Part shown: positions 23,590 to 36,158 of the stretch, piece by piece | How the letters are laid out: every line of letters starts with the position of its first letter | How positions within the stretch are numbered: the stretch's first letter is position 1 | DNA from: Coprinus comatus | Taxonomy: Eukaryota > Basidiomycota > Agaricomycetes > Agaricales > Agaricaceae | DNA: 64,000 nucleotides | NCBI GenBank assembly: GCA_034638255.1 | Contig: JAWPGT010000064.1 | Coordinates: forward strand, 61,383 to 125,382 | Direction: 5' to 3' | The notes under the pieces: generated by a model | Database searches by the model: none | Told to the model about the DNA's origin: nothing | Seen by the model: the letters and a program-made list of their open reading frames with translations, nothing else | Program-made: the position numbers and the translations under genes

Positions 23590-24751
23590 GTCATCGATGT
23601 TTCTCAATTCCATATATCCCGTTGACTACTATTATGTACCATTACCATTATTCCAGTTAAAATATGAATATGTTGTCATTCTGAGAGGTCACGGTGCCAA
23701 TCTTAGAGATGAAATTGGGTGGCAAAAAGATCACTGCCTCCTTGAGAGAGACCCGAAACATATAAACTGGTGTCTACAAGTAACGCCCCAGCACGCAGCC
23801 ATACCGGTGCAAATCATGGCATCGCAAAGAGGTATACTACATATTGACCTAATCCAAAACATTTGATTTAGTGTGTGAGTAAAGTAGTAAAGGTGTTAGT
23901 GGTACTTCTTACCATCATGATATCGATATATCATTGCACTGGTATCGGTGTAGGTACCGCCGGCTCCTAAGAATAGAGAGATAGGTCAACTTGTTCATAG
24001 CATCTACGCACCTCTTCATAGTATACTAGTTGGTATAACGGTTATTATGATTGTCATCAAAGGAATGAATGTGTTAACTGGTTATCTGTTGTATCTTCCA
24101 GTAATACGAAAGAGAAGGCAAGCATCCTCAGTTTTTGATTTATACTACCGCACTGCAATAGACTTAAAGTTGGGGAATTTAGTGTAGGCGGCTTCGCTAA
24201 GTAAGGTGTTTAGCATTTAACATCATCAACACGAATCGGGGTAATTCAAAGACGGAGGGTTAGATTTAACCCCGAGTTGATTCCTACTGCTAGTCTGTTC
24301 TATAAATAGCCTTACTCAAATTATTCACATCTCGGACTTTCTTAATATCACACATATCACAGGTTAAGTCAAATAGTAATCAATCGTGACACTTGATATA
24401 TTATCTTGTCAAACAGAGCTTTGAATCTAATAACGAAAATAAAAATAAAAATGGTATATATGGACGTATACAAATGGATACCCAACAAATTACTGGTGAC
24501 CAGCGCTTCCACTCCAATTGAGCTCGGAAGCGACAATAAACGATTTGATTAAAAAGCGAATTCTAGCGCAGTGATGCCCCTTAATATAATAATTTAGAGT
24601 TGTTTGAGAAATGACAGGAAATGACAGAATGTGCCTCGGGCACTCCATGAGTGACATAATAAAGGAAAGCCAGGTTAGTAACCTGCACAACGCTAAGCAG
24701 TTGTGGCTTTTATACATACAAACGAAATGACAAAAAATACTTCTGTCGTCA
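23590..24751. other. Intergenic, convergent 3' regions
   Basis: About 1.16 kb between the acyl-CoA dehydrogenase and the 7TM gene. AT-rich, with several short open frames lacking splice or family support. No tRNA or repeat was recognised. Confidence 0.5.
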
Positions 24752-26219
24752 TTAAGCGAACTGAAGGGTATAAAGGGGATATGATTGGGGTTGGGTTGAA
24801 GGATCGAGACTATTTTGACCTCGAGTTGAATTCGATATGGGATGAAGGTGAATGGTGGAAGCACTCGATAAGATCTGGCGAAAAAAGCACGGAAACCAGA
24901 TACGCAGAATTTCCTATAGGATAATGATAGTTAGTTATGCATAATATCATTCTATATCGAGACCAACCTTTACCTTTTTTATACCAAATAGAAGAAAACC
25001 CACTATTCCGGCTGTCACAGGAGTAAGAGAGAAACCACGATGGTGAAAGAACGAAACGAACCTGATGCCATGTACATTTTTGGCAGTACGCTTTGAGGGG
25101 ACACGATATTAACAATATAAACACTGGTACACCAATCAGTTCACAGTAACAGCTTCCCAGCTGCTAACCACTTACCCCGTCCCAAACACGATGTAGACCC
25201 CGAAAATTAAGATACGAAAAGTGTTTTCTGTGACGGTTTGTACGCTTGCGCCTGCGCTTGGGACACGTCGGCGAATGCTGGAGTGGTTGCGATATAACAG
25301 TATTACGAGAGCGACCTCAAGGCACATTATGAAAAACCCTCCCACTCCAACTACGACTATTCGTGCTATGGTGCTATAATTTAGTTAGCTTTGATTTATT
25401 CTTCGAACAAAGAAAATCACACACAGTGGGTTAAAATCCAGCGCGCAATAAAAGTGTGCTCGCCGACGGGAAACATGCTCTGGTCTAAGGAGAGATATCT
25501 GTTTTGAAGGTGGTCAACTTGAGTAGTGTTGGATAGTTGCTTATTTTTGACTCACTATGAGAGTGGCAGCGGAGAATGAGGTTTGTACAAAATATGGGCC
25601 GCTGAGCATCTTTTGAATTCTAGTGTCAGCGAAATTCCATTAATCCACTATGAGAGGAATATCTCACTATCCATGTCCTCACTGTACCAAGGTCAGGTTG
25701 ACCTTGCAGGCTGTTGTAAACATAGTAGAATAAAGCAAAGACAGAGCATGTCCACCTGGTCGAGTAAATTGTTAGTAGTAAGTAAAATGAGACCCGGAAT
25801 GCGACTGACATTGGTATAATCCCAGAAAGAAGAGAAGCTTGTGCAATACAAAGAGAAGTGGGAGGGTCAAAATTGCCATATTGGTGGGAGTAAAACCTAA
25901 ACATACGAACAATAAGTGTGGATGTAGGGTCAAAAGTGCAATTCACCATACAATAAAAGAGAAAAAGTCCCAGAAAGTATCCATGTCAAGCAAACATTAA
26001 TGAGAGTTGGGTGTCGGTTCACCCGTTTGGAGAAGATAAAGGTAGTAACGAGTATTGGAAGGAGAATGTTGTCACCTATTAGATTGAGATATACCCAAAG
26101 GCTCAACAAGATAGGCGCAGGAGGTTCTACTTCAATATTCAACAATCACCGATATCTGTATTGGTTGAATTATAAGGATGGATAAGGGGAAACTTACTTG
26201 GCGATGGTGTCCAGTCCAT
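24752..26219 (-). CDS. Fungal seven-transmembrane (GPCR-like) protein
   Basis: Ten exons (26219-26198, 26129-25952, 25896-25810, 25755-25683, 25609-25556, 25498-25425, 25373-25176, 25090-25062, 25011-24974, 24913-24752) sum to 304 codons with all phases matching. Hydrophobic helices in order: APILLSLWVYLNLIGDNILL, NVCLTWILSGTFSLL, a short loop with CIAQASLLSGIIPM, TCSVFALFYYVYNS, SGPYFVQTSFSAATLIISLL, IVVVGVGGFFIMCLEVALVI, TFRILIFGVYIVFG and MYMASAGIVGFLLFGIKK. Between helices 5 and 6 is the conserved RRRAHFYCALDFNPL. This matches a family of small 7TM proteins common in Agaricomycetes, whose ligands and coupling are unknown. The junction between exons 4 and 5 is the least certain. The start ATG is favoured because its exon has a strong GTAAGT donor. 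Confidence 0.7.
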
Positions 26220-26658
26220 AGAAACCTTCCCCTGGCAAATGAAAGATAAATGAAGGTGAAAGGTTGGACTAATCCAGGCCGCCCGCTCCCTGAGATTCCT
26301 GTAGAAAGAGAACACGTAGACAGCAACGACAGGAAGATGAGTGTTAGGCCTTCCTCTCATTCGTCCCTTCTTTTGTAGTGGTAGGCGATAGATCTTTCGA
26401 ACTGAGTTAGTTAGGAACGACCAAAGAAGCTTTAACTGAAGAAGATGCTGGCAAAGAGCAACAGGGGCGGTGCGACGGACAGCATGTCCCCCGAACAAAT
26501 ATAAAACGCGCGCTTGTGATGTATAATTAATTAAGGAGCGCAGTTTGGCGTAGCGGAATATGGACCCCCCACGTGACCTTAGTGATGGGCTCAAATGAGA
26601 CGAGCAGGAGAGGAGCATCAAACGACCAGATTGTCCATACTCCGGGCCCTGGACACCC
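26220..26658. other. Divergent intergenic region, 7TM / orphan ORF
   Basis: Holds the promoters of both flanking genes. A CACGTG E-box (26572-26577) is visible. Several overlapping open frames here lack a coherent model. Confidence 0.45.
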
Positions 26659-27561
26659 ATGGCTACATACTACCATTGTCCTCGTCCCCAACAGCCACAG
26701 CCAGCGCAGACAAGAGCACCAGACGATCTTATTCCAAACTCTCTACCAAACTCAGTCACCTACATCTTCCCAAATCCTTCATCTTCTCCTCCGAGCCCTA
26801 GCCAAATATCACAAACCTCACGGATCACGGACCTCTCGGACCTCTCGCTCTCTAACGCTGAAACAGATCCATTTAGTCCCAGATGCATCGATAAAGATGA
26901 ACTCCCTTCGCCATCACAAGTGCCAAGGTTCACTTCGTCCCTATCCACTGTGGGTCAATCTTCCGGTGATCAGGACTGCAGCTGGGAACTCTGTTTCCCC
27001 TCTCGTCCATACTCAGAAAGTCCCCGGCCCCATATTGAATTACCCAGCACCTCGCTATCCAGAAAACGGCCAACACTGGACTCCCATAGGCTACTTTATG
27101 TATCCAAAAAGACAAATGGAGCCTTCCGCCACCCTCTCTATCGAAAGATTTCCCATACGAAGTCACCCCTGCACAAAGTACAGGAAATAGAGACAAAACC
27201 AAATCACATTTCTCTGTTATCACTTCCTTACCTCTCTTTCTTTTCCAATCTCCTAAAGATAGACAAATCGACCTTGGATCTTCTCACTTCTCCAACACCT
27301 CCATCCGAATCAGTGTTATTTGCAGGTCTTGAACCAGATCGAACATTCGATTGTTTTGGTACTACAGAATTTTTCTCTACTATACACGGCGTGGAGAAGC
27401 TAATAGCACAAGTTGCTATTGAAAGTGACTTCTCTGGCCAGACACGCCGAGGGATACTGTCCCTAGGCTCGGAGTCACTGCCTACTTTCCCAGCCATTCC
27501 GCTAGTATCTCTTTGGAATTTTATCACTGGTGTTGGAAGGAAAGCCTTCCATCTATTCTGA
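26659..27561 (+). CDS. Hypothetical intronless protein
   Basis: One uninterrupted frame of 300 codons from ATG, unusual among these intron-rich neighbours. The N-terminal two thirds are Pro/Ser/Thr-rich and look disordered (DLSDLSLSNAETDPFSP). The C-terminal third is more ordered, with HISLLSLPYLSFFSNLLKID and a predicted amphipathic end IPLVSLWNFITGVGRKAF. I recognise no domain. Its length makes a chance frame unlikely, but a spliced alternative cannot be ruled out. It lies between the 7TM gene (divergent) and THI4 (convergent). Confidence 0.5.
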   Translation: MATYYHCPRPQQPQPAQTRAPDDLIPNSLPNSVTYIFPNPSSSPPSPSQISQTSRITDLSDLSLSNAETDPFSPRCIDKDELPSPSQVPRFTSSLSTVGQSSGDQDCSWELCFPSRPYSESPRPHIELPSTSLSRKRPTLDSHRLLYVSKKTNGAFRHPLYRKISHTKSPLHKVQEIETKPNHISLLSLPYLSFFSNLLKIDKSTLDLLTSPTPPSESVLFAGLEPDRTFDCFGTTEFFSTIHGVEKLIAQVAIESDFSGQTRRGILSLGSESLPTFPAIPLVSLWNFITGVGRKAFHLF

Positions 27562-27876
27562 TTTCGACTTGGCGCGTATGAACTATGTAATAGGAATGTT
27601 GTATTTAATTAATCTTATTGTAATGACATGGCGTATGTAATACATAGTAAATGAAGTTGTTTTCAAATTTCTTTTAACAACTACCAAGTGCCAGAACGCT
27701 TACATTCAGTTATTATTCAGTCAGTCAACTGAGGACTGTATTTCCGTATATAAGTACAGACAACGGATGGCGGTTTAAGCGGTGTCTCGTAAATCAAAAG
27801 ATCTCATTTATTTTACGTGATACATAGATACGGAACAACATCATACAAATCAAAAATAGGGAAGTGTTCCGACCTC
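27562..27876. other. Intergenic, convergent 3' regions
   Basis: AT-rich 3' flanks of the orphan ORF and THI4. Nothing else recognised. Confidence 0.5.
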
Positions 27877-29099
<1,223 letters not shown>

Positions 29100-30475
29100 G
29101 TTTGAAAATCGCGAAAGAACAAGAAAATAAGCAAGTGGCGATGTGGGGCGTTGGAAACGAGATATCAACGCAGTTCTTTCCCATAGAGGCTTCGCCTGAA
29201 ATACTTTTCCGAACTACCCACCGGACCCTTTAAGCAAAGCCATGAGTGGACCTTTAGATGAGTCAGAACGCAGTTCCAGAAACTAAAGAAAGCATTCCAT
29301 GATCCAACATCAGATTTCCGAGTGCAAGACTCCACGAGAAGATGGATACTTGTCCCTAAGGAGTAGATAGGATAAATGTGATCAAGTTAACTTTTGATGA
29401 CAGTATATAACGGCCTTGAATGGTACTAGGTCCCCATGAAGAACAAGTAAAAGTATCTAACCAAGCCCAGGCGGATAGTCTATGGTGAGTAGTTGACATC
29501 ATGCGGCGCTGGGAGAGAAGTTGTGCTCCTGAGAGTATGATGTTTCCGGCTCGTAGGAGCTTGAGGCACAGACAGCAGTTTTTGGTATGCCGAGACCGAG
29601 TGGATATAGCGTTGGGTCTCAAGGTAGCTTCTTTACAATAGATATTTCTAGAAATGATTTCCCTTCAAGTCGATCTAAAGCTTCGAATCTTGCGAAACGG
29701 AAGGACTGTTCCGGATAGAGCAGTCGTGGCCTCCACAGGATTGGTATACATAGCCTTTCCTATTGTGAGCTAACAAGTCATCTGCTCGGTCGTACTCCTG
29801 AGCAAGAACCGCGACTAGTGAAGCAAGTAAGTTGGATAAGGGGGTGTTAGCGAGATTCGTGTTCCACTTTGGCGACGGAATTGCATTTGAGGAGACATGA
29901 TAATAAAGATAGTGAAGAGATATGCCCTTCAGGGAAGCAGTTTCTATAAATGTCTGATGTATTGCCAGCCAATAGTTTAACTTGTTAGAAATGCAGTCTG
30001 AATATTCACGGTAGCGAGCGTGGAATGAAGCAGGAGTAGCAGCCCTTTGTCGATTATCCCCGGAAAAATTGCGGGAAGAGTTGCAGAGGGCTGGCTGGTG
30101 ATGGGAAGCAATTGAGTTGATTCTGAGTTGCGTGCAGGTTGCGTGAGTGGGTGCACATGATGCCTGCCCCTCACTAGCGTCCGAAGAACGAATCAGAAGC
30201 GTACTATACCCAACAAATACGCCTCCTAACAAGTACTTTCAACCTTCCCCATCGTTGTTCTTGTACGCATTCAGTCGTAATCGTCGTGGTCGACAACAGA
30301 TCAAGTATTCATCCGGCTATATTCGGCCATAGTTGACTCGGACGAAAGCTGAAGCGCCGTCCGCCCAAGACTCATAATACTAGCAACTAAGTAAGCGCTA
30401 CACTCGTAGTCTCTGTCTAATATCCTTTTGACAAACCCTTCTAATTCTTCCACAACGGCAGCCCATACTTTCGCC
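29100..30475. other. Divergent intergenic region, THI4 / chorismate mutase
   Basis: About 1.4 kb, the likely site of THI4 thiamine-responsive control and the ARO7 promoter. Open frames on the minus strand at 29356-29622 and 29675-30232 start without ATG and show no domain or splice logic, so they were not called. No riboswitch core was recognised by eye. Confidence 0.5.
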
Positions 30476-31588
30476 ATGTCCCAGAACTTCATGACCGGGG
30501 ACCCTCTGTCCCTGGAACGCATCCGGTCTGTCCTCACCAGACTCGAAGACACAATCATTTTCTACCTCATCGAGCGTGCACAATTCGCCCACAACCCCCG
30601 CATATACCAGCGTGGCGAATTCAAGGAGCTCACCTCACTAGGTTTTGAGGGTAGTTGGCTTCAGTGGTTCTTAAAGGAGATAGAATGTTTCCATGGTTTG
30701 TCGTCTTCGTTTGTCCAGGTCCCCTAATTAATGTCTATTATCTAGCCAAGGCACGCAGGTACACAAGGTTAGCACTTTCGTCATATGGCATAACATGCAG
30801 TCACTGAAGTAAATGTATGAACAGTCCTGATGAATTCCCTTTCACGCCCGAGGCAGAGCTTCCAAAACCTGTTCTTCCTCCACTCGCATTCCCAGAGATC
30901 TTATATCCCAACAAAATCAATACCAACCCTTCTATTCTCTCTTTCTATACCAGAGCTATTGTTCCTCGTATTACTCGGCGGGCAACATTGGCACTCGCAA
31001 CGAAGAAGCGAGCAAGCGGCATTGTCGGCGATGATGAATTTGAGGACGATGGAAATTATGGTAGTGCTGCAACAATAGATATTGAAGTGTTGCAGGCTAT
31101 CAGCAAACGTGTGCATTATGGTAAATACCTCCCGGTTGTCGCTTTTCCTCGAAACTCATAGTTTCTCATAGGGAAATTTGTTTCCGAGTCCAAGTTCCTT
31201 GAGAATCCAGCAGCTTTCATCCCGCATATACAATCCCGTAATTGTGAAGCCCTTGAAGGTCTCATCACAAAACCCGAAGTAGAGAAAAAGCTCCTACTAA
31301 GACTGCAGAAGAAGGTTGAAACCTACTCTCAGGATATTCTGGATGGTGACAGTCCTGTTGTGAATGGTGCCAAGAAGCTTAATGGGACAGGAAAGATTGA
31401 CATTGATGGTGTTGTGGATCTTTATGAAAGTTACATAATTCCTTTGACAAAGGAAGTCGAGGTAAGACTAAGTACCGTTCATCTACGAATTGCAATTTTA
31501 ATGGGCATCACAGGTGGAATATCTTCTGCACAGGCTGGATGGCTTGTCCGAAGAAGATATAGAAAGGTTGCGTAAGAAAGAAGTCTAA
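30476..31588 (+). CDS. ARO7: Chorismate mutase (AroQ, eukaryotic type)
   Basis: Converts chorismate to prephenate, the first step toward Phe and Tyr. Five exons (30476-30695, 30746-30767, 30825-31120, 31172-31461, 31514-31588) give 300 codons; exon 2 is 22 bp. Conserved helices are [54 protein letters not shown], the catalytic-side [17 protein letters not shown], and the ending [20 protein letters not shown]. Length and block order match the yeast Aro7 type, which is allosterically activated by Trp and inhibited by Tyr. It carries a modest acidic insertion ([12 protein letters not shown]) relative to yeast. It is convergent with a septin-like gene. Confidence 0.92.
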
Positions 31589-32006
31589 TTTGACCCTCCA
31601 TCGCATTAATTGGTTTCTTGCTTGGATATTCTTTCCGACTTATTTGTCATTTTTCGAAGCTCCGCTGTAGTTTTATTTTGGTGAAAAGAGTGTTGTATGT
31701 TTGGACAATCGATGAGTACGCTAGGGAAGGTGTGTTTAGCATCCTTGAATAGAAGGAATAGACAAAATAAGGGTAAGCGAAGAAGGAATCATGTACTAAG
31801 AACGAATGGTATACGAAGATGATATCAGAAGACAAAAGGTATAATGACAAAATATGAACAGTGCAATAGGTATGAAACAAAAGGAAGAGAAATGAAACAG
31901 ATAGGACAAAATAGAAACAAAATATTGTGCAACAAAGAGCGCATATAATCACTTGGAGCATATTAGAGTCCCAAACCTGAAAGGAGCCATGAGACCTGCC
32001 TTTTAC
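31589..32006. other. Intergenic, convergent 3' regions
   Basis: 3' flanks of chorismate mutase and the first septin-like gene. The plus strand is A-rich (31780-31940). No further feature. Confidence 0.5.
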
Positions 32007-34320
32007 TTATGTCGAGACTTCATAGGTACCTTCCAGCAATCTCTGCCTCTCTTCTTCAGATATCTGTTGTGTTGCACGTCTTGCGAGCAACTTCTCTGTC
32101 CTGTACTTTTCGTACAGTACTTCACGGGTTTGTAGTTTCAAGATCTGGGACAGAGTCAATCGGGATACATACAATACATTAGTATCACCGATGTATAGCT
32201 ACTTACCTTGAGATGAGTAGACAAAATGGCAGTTCTCAATGCAGCAAAATCACAGTGGTTTGGGTCTAGTACATCTACCGTACCCCACCTAAATTTGCGC
32301 GTGAAGACACCTTTCAGATCAGCTGGAGGTCCTGGTAAAAAAGGTGGATGTACATGTTTCGCTGATGCGGCAATGCTGTGAATTGAAGCAGGTGAAGTGG
32401 GTGATTGAATATTCTCAGTGGTCGAAGAGTTCTGGTTGTTGTTGGATGGTACGGGGGTTTGTTGTGAAATGGAGGCAGGGCTGTCAATAACTGATGGCTC
32501 CTGGTGCCTTTGTTGCTTCTTGTACTCCGGGGTTATCAACGCAAAGGGTAGGAGCGAACTGATGTCATTCTTTGCGATTATATGCGCCGAAAAACGAATA
32601 TTGGCAACACTATCAAGGTCATTCTCGTCAGGGGATATTGGTCGGCGTTCATCCCTTTCATGGGCGCGTCGACGGGATCGTGAACGCGAAAGGGTTTGAT
32701 GGCGAGAGGGGCGGAGCTTGATAAGAGGCCGTGATTGCCTTTCGTCATCCTCCTCGTCTTGCTCCTGTTCCTCTTCGATAGTATCAACACTGTCTTCGGC
32801 TCTGTCCGCAAACTTGGTCTTCTTGGGAGTCTTAATCCCTTCCGAAGTCCCCATTGCAGGCCCAAATACCCCAAAGTCAATCCCTGAGCCTGCAAGATCC
32901 CTGCGCACTGTGTCATATATTAGCCTCAAGCTTTGGTTGTGTTTCAGGGAATCATACCAGCTTCTTTCACAGCTTGCAATCTTTCGTCCGTCAACGAGTC
33001 TGCGTGTGCAATGACGGGCAACACGTTGGAACGATTCGCAATTCGGCGAATAACTTTGAGCTCTGCCGGTGACATGGTCAACGGTTTTTCATTTTCCTCG
33101 TCTTCGGCTTCGTCTTCAGTATCATCACCCGAGGATGTGTCTGGAACAAGCTCGGGAGGTTGTATCTGGGAAATAGTTGTATCTGAACGTGTTTTAGCAG
33201 GGCGGTAGTGTGGGGTAGAGGCACGCCTCGCTTCGGCGGTCATCATAGAGGTTGGGTCTATCATGTAGATGCAACTATTGCAAAAATGAGGGCCGGGTCA
33301 TGGTTATATGCACATATCACTCACAGGTGGATATGCTGGTCTCCCTTATGCTGACGCACGACTTTGGATTCCTAAGCCTCCTTAGTCTCTTGCTCCTCTC
33401 TGATTTATGGTCTAGTCTGCTCACCTCGTTCATAGTATCGGCATACTGTGCATCCACATATCTCAAGACTGTATTAACCTGCCTTTCTAGCTTCAACTCC
33501 CGTCCCTGTTGAAAGTCTAATCCAGGGGTATCCGTAACTGAAAGTAAGATCCTGTCGAACTTTGATTCGCATATTTCCACAGAAGTAGCTTGAAGTGCCT
33601 GTGTTGATTTCCCGGAATCCTTCAAAAACTTGTCTAAAGCTACGCGTTGATCTTCCGATGCAGCAGGAGAGATTTCTGCGGTCTGGAGCAACAATCGAAG
33701 TAGAGATGATTTGCCGGTACCTTTACCACCAACGACCTAATTATGCCGTTAGCAGATTACTCGCTATTATTACAGGATAACTGACTCACCATAATGTTGA
33801 ACGTCGGGGGAACCTTTGCTCTTCTTTGACTTATCCTTCCACTTGATGCGCCGCCGCTCTTCACTCTCCTCTCGACTTTCTTCTTCCTCAATTCTTCCAA
33901 AGCTTCAACAGGTGTTGCCAATGCCATATAAAACTGGGAAATAGGGGCTGTGTCGCCATTTTCCTGTACAACGGAACCCTCTCCAGATGTTGATACATTC
34001 GTTTTTGGGGAAGAATCTGTATAACGATGGAAAGGTTTATGGAACATTATAGGTGTTCCTCCTGCTTTCAAAGATATTGGAGTTGCCCCTTGTTTAGGCC
34101 TACGTACACCTTCTTCGGTATGAGCGGTGGTTGAGGTACCATCAGCACCTTTGTATTCATCGTCATTCTCGTCTTCATGGTTATGAATAGCGTTCACGTC
34201 TACCAAATCCTCTGGCCATGGTATAACCTCTTGGACCGTGTCCTTAAGGTCTGGTAGTGATGGTGAAGTACGGATAGGAGCTACTTCGGGCTTCTTGGGT
34301 TTACGACGGAAAGTGAACAT
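32007..34320 (-). CDS. Septin-like P-loop GTPase, copy 1
   Basis: Six exons (34320-33790, 33736-33425, 33371-33325, 33274-32958, 32907-32207, 32144-32007) give 681 codons. A disordered N-terminal 175 residues leads to a septin-type G domain: VVGGKGTGKSSLLRLLLQ (P-loop), SVTDTPGLDF (G3), a conserved HLCIYMIDP strand, then RRIANRSNVLPVIAHADSLT in the G4 region (septins have AKAD) and VRRDLAGSGIDFGVF. Long acidic and Arg/Ser-rich inserts (EEEQEQDEEDDERQ; SRSRSRRRAHERD) interrupt the domain, so it is larger and more divergent than canonical septins. The end, KFRWGTVDVLDPNHCDFAAL followed by VLYEKYRTEKLLARRATQQI, matches the septin C-terminal region. A filament or scaffold role is inferred from family only. 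Confidence 0.8.
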
Positions 34321-36158
34321 TTGTCGTTGTCAAAAGTTATGGGAGGGAACAGGAGTGCACTGGGTTTCCGGTGGTGCGTGAAAAAAAAATGGAACAAAAG
34401 GCAAGACACAATATACAAAGGGAGGATACAAAACAGAGCTGATGGACAGCAGCAATGAAGAGAAGTTGAGAACACCTGTCGACCGAGCTGGTGATGGATA
34501 TGTGGTGTCGGGTCGGGATGAAGGGATATAAGGATAAGAAAACAAGGAGAGTAAAGGGTTAGGATGGGTGTGGGTAACGATCAAACGCTCTCAAAAGCCT
34601 GTGAAAACGCGTTTCCAAGAATAACGCAGTTGTTTAGAGAACAATAAACAAAGACCGGGAGGAGGTGGGGAGAAATAAAGGTGGGGTAGAAAAGTTAGGG
34701 GAAAATGAATGTTGTTTAGGTTCAAGGTCAGGTCCCAAAAAACGCGCGTGGGTGCGCATTTTTTTCGGGGCCTGAGAGAACACGGTTGTTAAGACTGGTT
34801 GTTAGGCAAGCGATATGTAGTAAGCATGTTGACTGGGCCCTCCATTTTGAAATTGGATTGTTCAACCAAACAAACATCTGTGTACAAAAAAAATCCCAGA
34901 CAGCCTTTAATGGGAGAAGTAATTCAAACAGTCTATTTAGGTATGTATAGGAGTAAGAACTTTAGAAGGACTTTTAAGCTCAAGAGTCCGGATGATAACA
35001 CGATGGCGTACAGGTTTAGGCAAGGTACAAATCCTTGAGAGGATGCCACGGTTATCAAAAGATAAGCGACCGAGGATGACTTGAAGTTGATGCATGATGA
35101 ACAGCCAGCTGCTAAACAGTATGCATCTTGTGATAGATTGACGGGTACACAGATAGTTATAGTATCCAAATACTTCAGTGTAAATGTTAAATCATTTGCT
35201 CAATAGCCTCTATGTTTAGAAAAAAAAACTAGCGCTGTGTACACTGTACTTGACCAGTAAGATAAAAAGCAAATATGAGATAAAACCAACAAAAAGGGAA
35301 GAGCAAAAAGAAAAAGAAGTGAAAAAAAGAAACAAAGCGAGGAAATACAGCTACAAAGTCAGTTCTTTTTGCTATGTTGCATAAGAGGTGTTGAAGCGGA
35401 AGGAGAGGAATATTTTATTGGCGTGCGTTGTTGCGAAAGTTGATGAGAACAAACAAACAAAAAAACGAGAGAGGAATAGTTAAATCAAAACAAGTCTGTT
35501 ACAGGAAAAGATCACAAAAAAAGAGAGATCTTATAATCTTGAGAAAAGAGATAAGGAGGATAGAGATATGAATATAAAATGAAAACAGAAGGAAAATGAT
35601 ATATTTACGTGATATATCAATTATACCAAAAAGCCCAATTTGATCCCAAATGGGAACGAGGAAAGACAAAGCAACAGAGATAGAGGGGGAGAGATTGTGA
35701 GTAAGAATGTGTGATAGTGTGAAAGATAGAAGGAATCGAAATCGGAAATGCGTATACATATAACTTTTCCGTGACGTTCAACCAACACCAGGTGGAGGGG
35801 ATAAGGAAACCTCGGATTTTACGACCAGGCTTGGGAGGATATGGACACCAGCCTAGAGAGAGGATGGGTGTGGGGTATGAAGATTTATTCTACAGTGGCG
35901 ATATGAGGTGAAGATAGATAAGAAAAACAGGGGTTAGTATCAAACAATGAGTCAGATAATCAACATAAGAAAGAGGGAAAGAGCAATGTGTACAGCAGCA
36001 GGCAAAAAATAAAAAGCATTGACAATAACCACAACGGATCGCAAAAACGCAGGCGCAAAGCCTAAGCGAAGGGATAAGGAGTGGATAGCGATCGTCGGAA
36101 TTGTTGTGGCACGCGAGGAAAAGAGGGTGATAAAACTTGTATTTTAGTGTGCGGGTGT
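34321..36158. other. Long strand-asymmetric intergenic region
   Basis: About 1.8 kb between the septin-like copy 1 start and the end of the zinc-cluster gene. On the plus strand it is strongly purine-rich (A/G), especially 34370-34730 and 35250-35750, so the coding strand of the flanking genes is C/T-rich, as in many fungal promoters and 5' leaders. No coding frame or repeat was supported. Confidence 0.5.

Noticed and set aside
29675..30232. 185-codon open frame on the minus strand upstream of THI4
   Set aside because: Opens from a non-ATG codon, no Met at a usable place, no splice logic or recognisable domain; probably a chance frame.
30301..30558. Minus-strand frame over the 5' end of chorismate mutase
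   Set aside because: Shadow of the real plus-strand gene.
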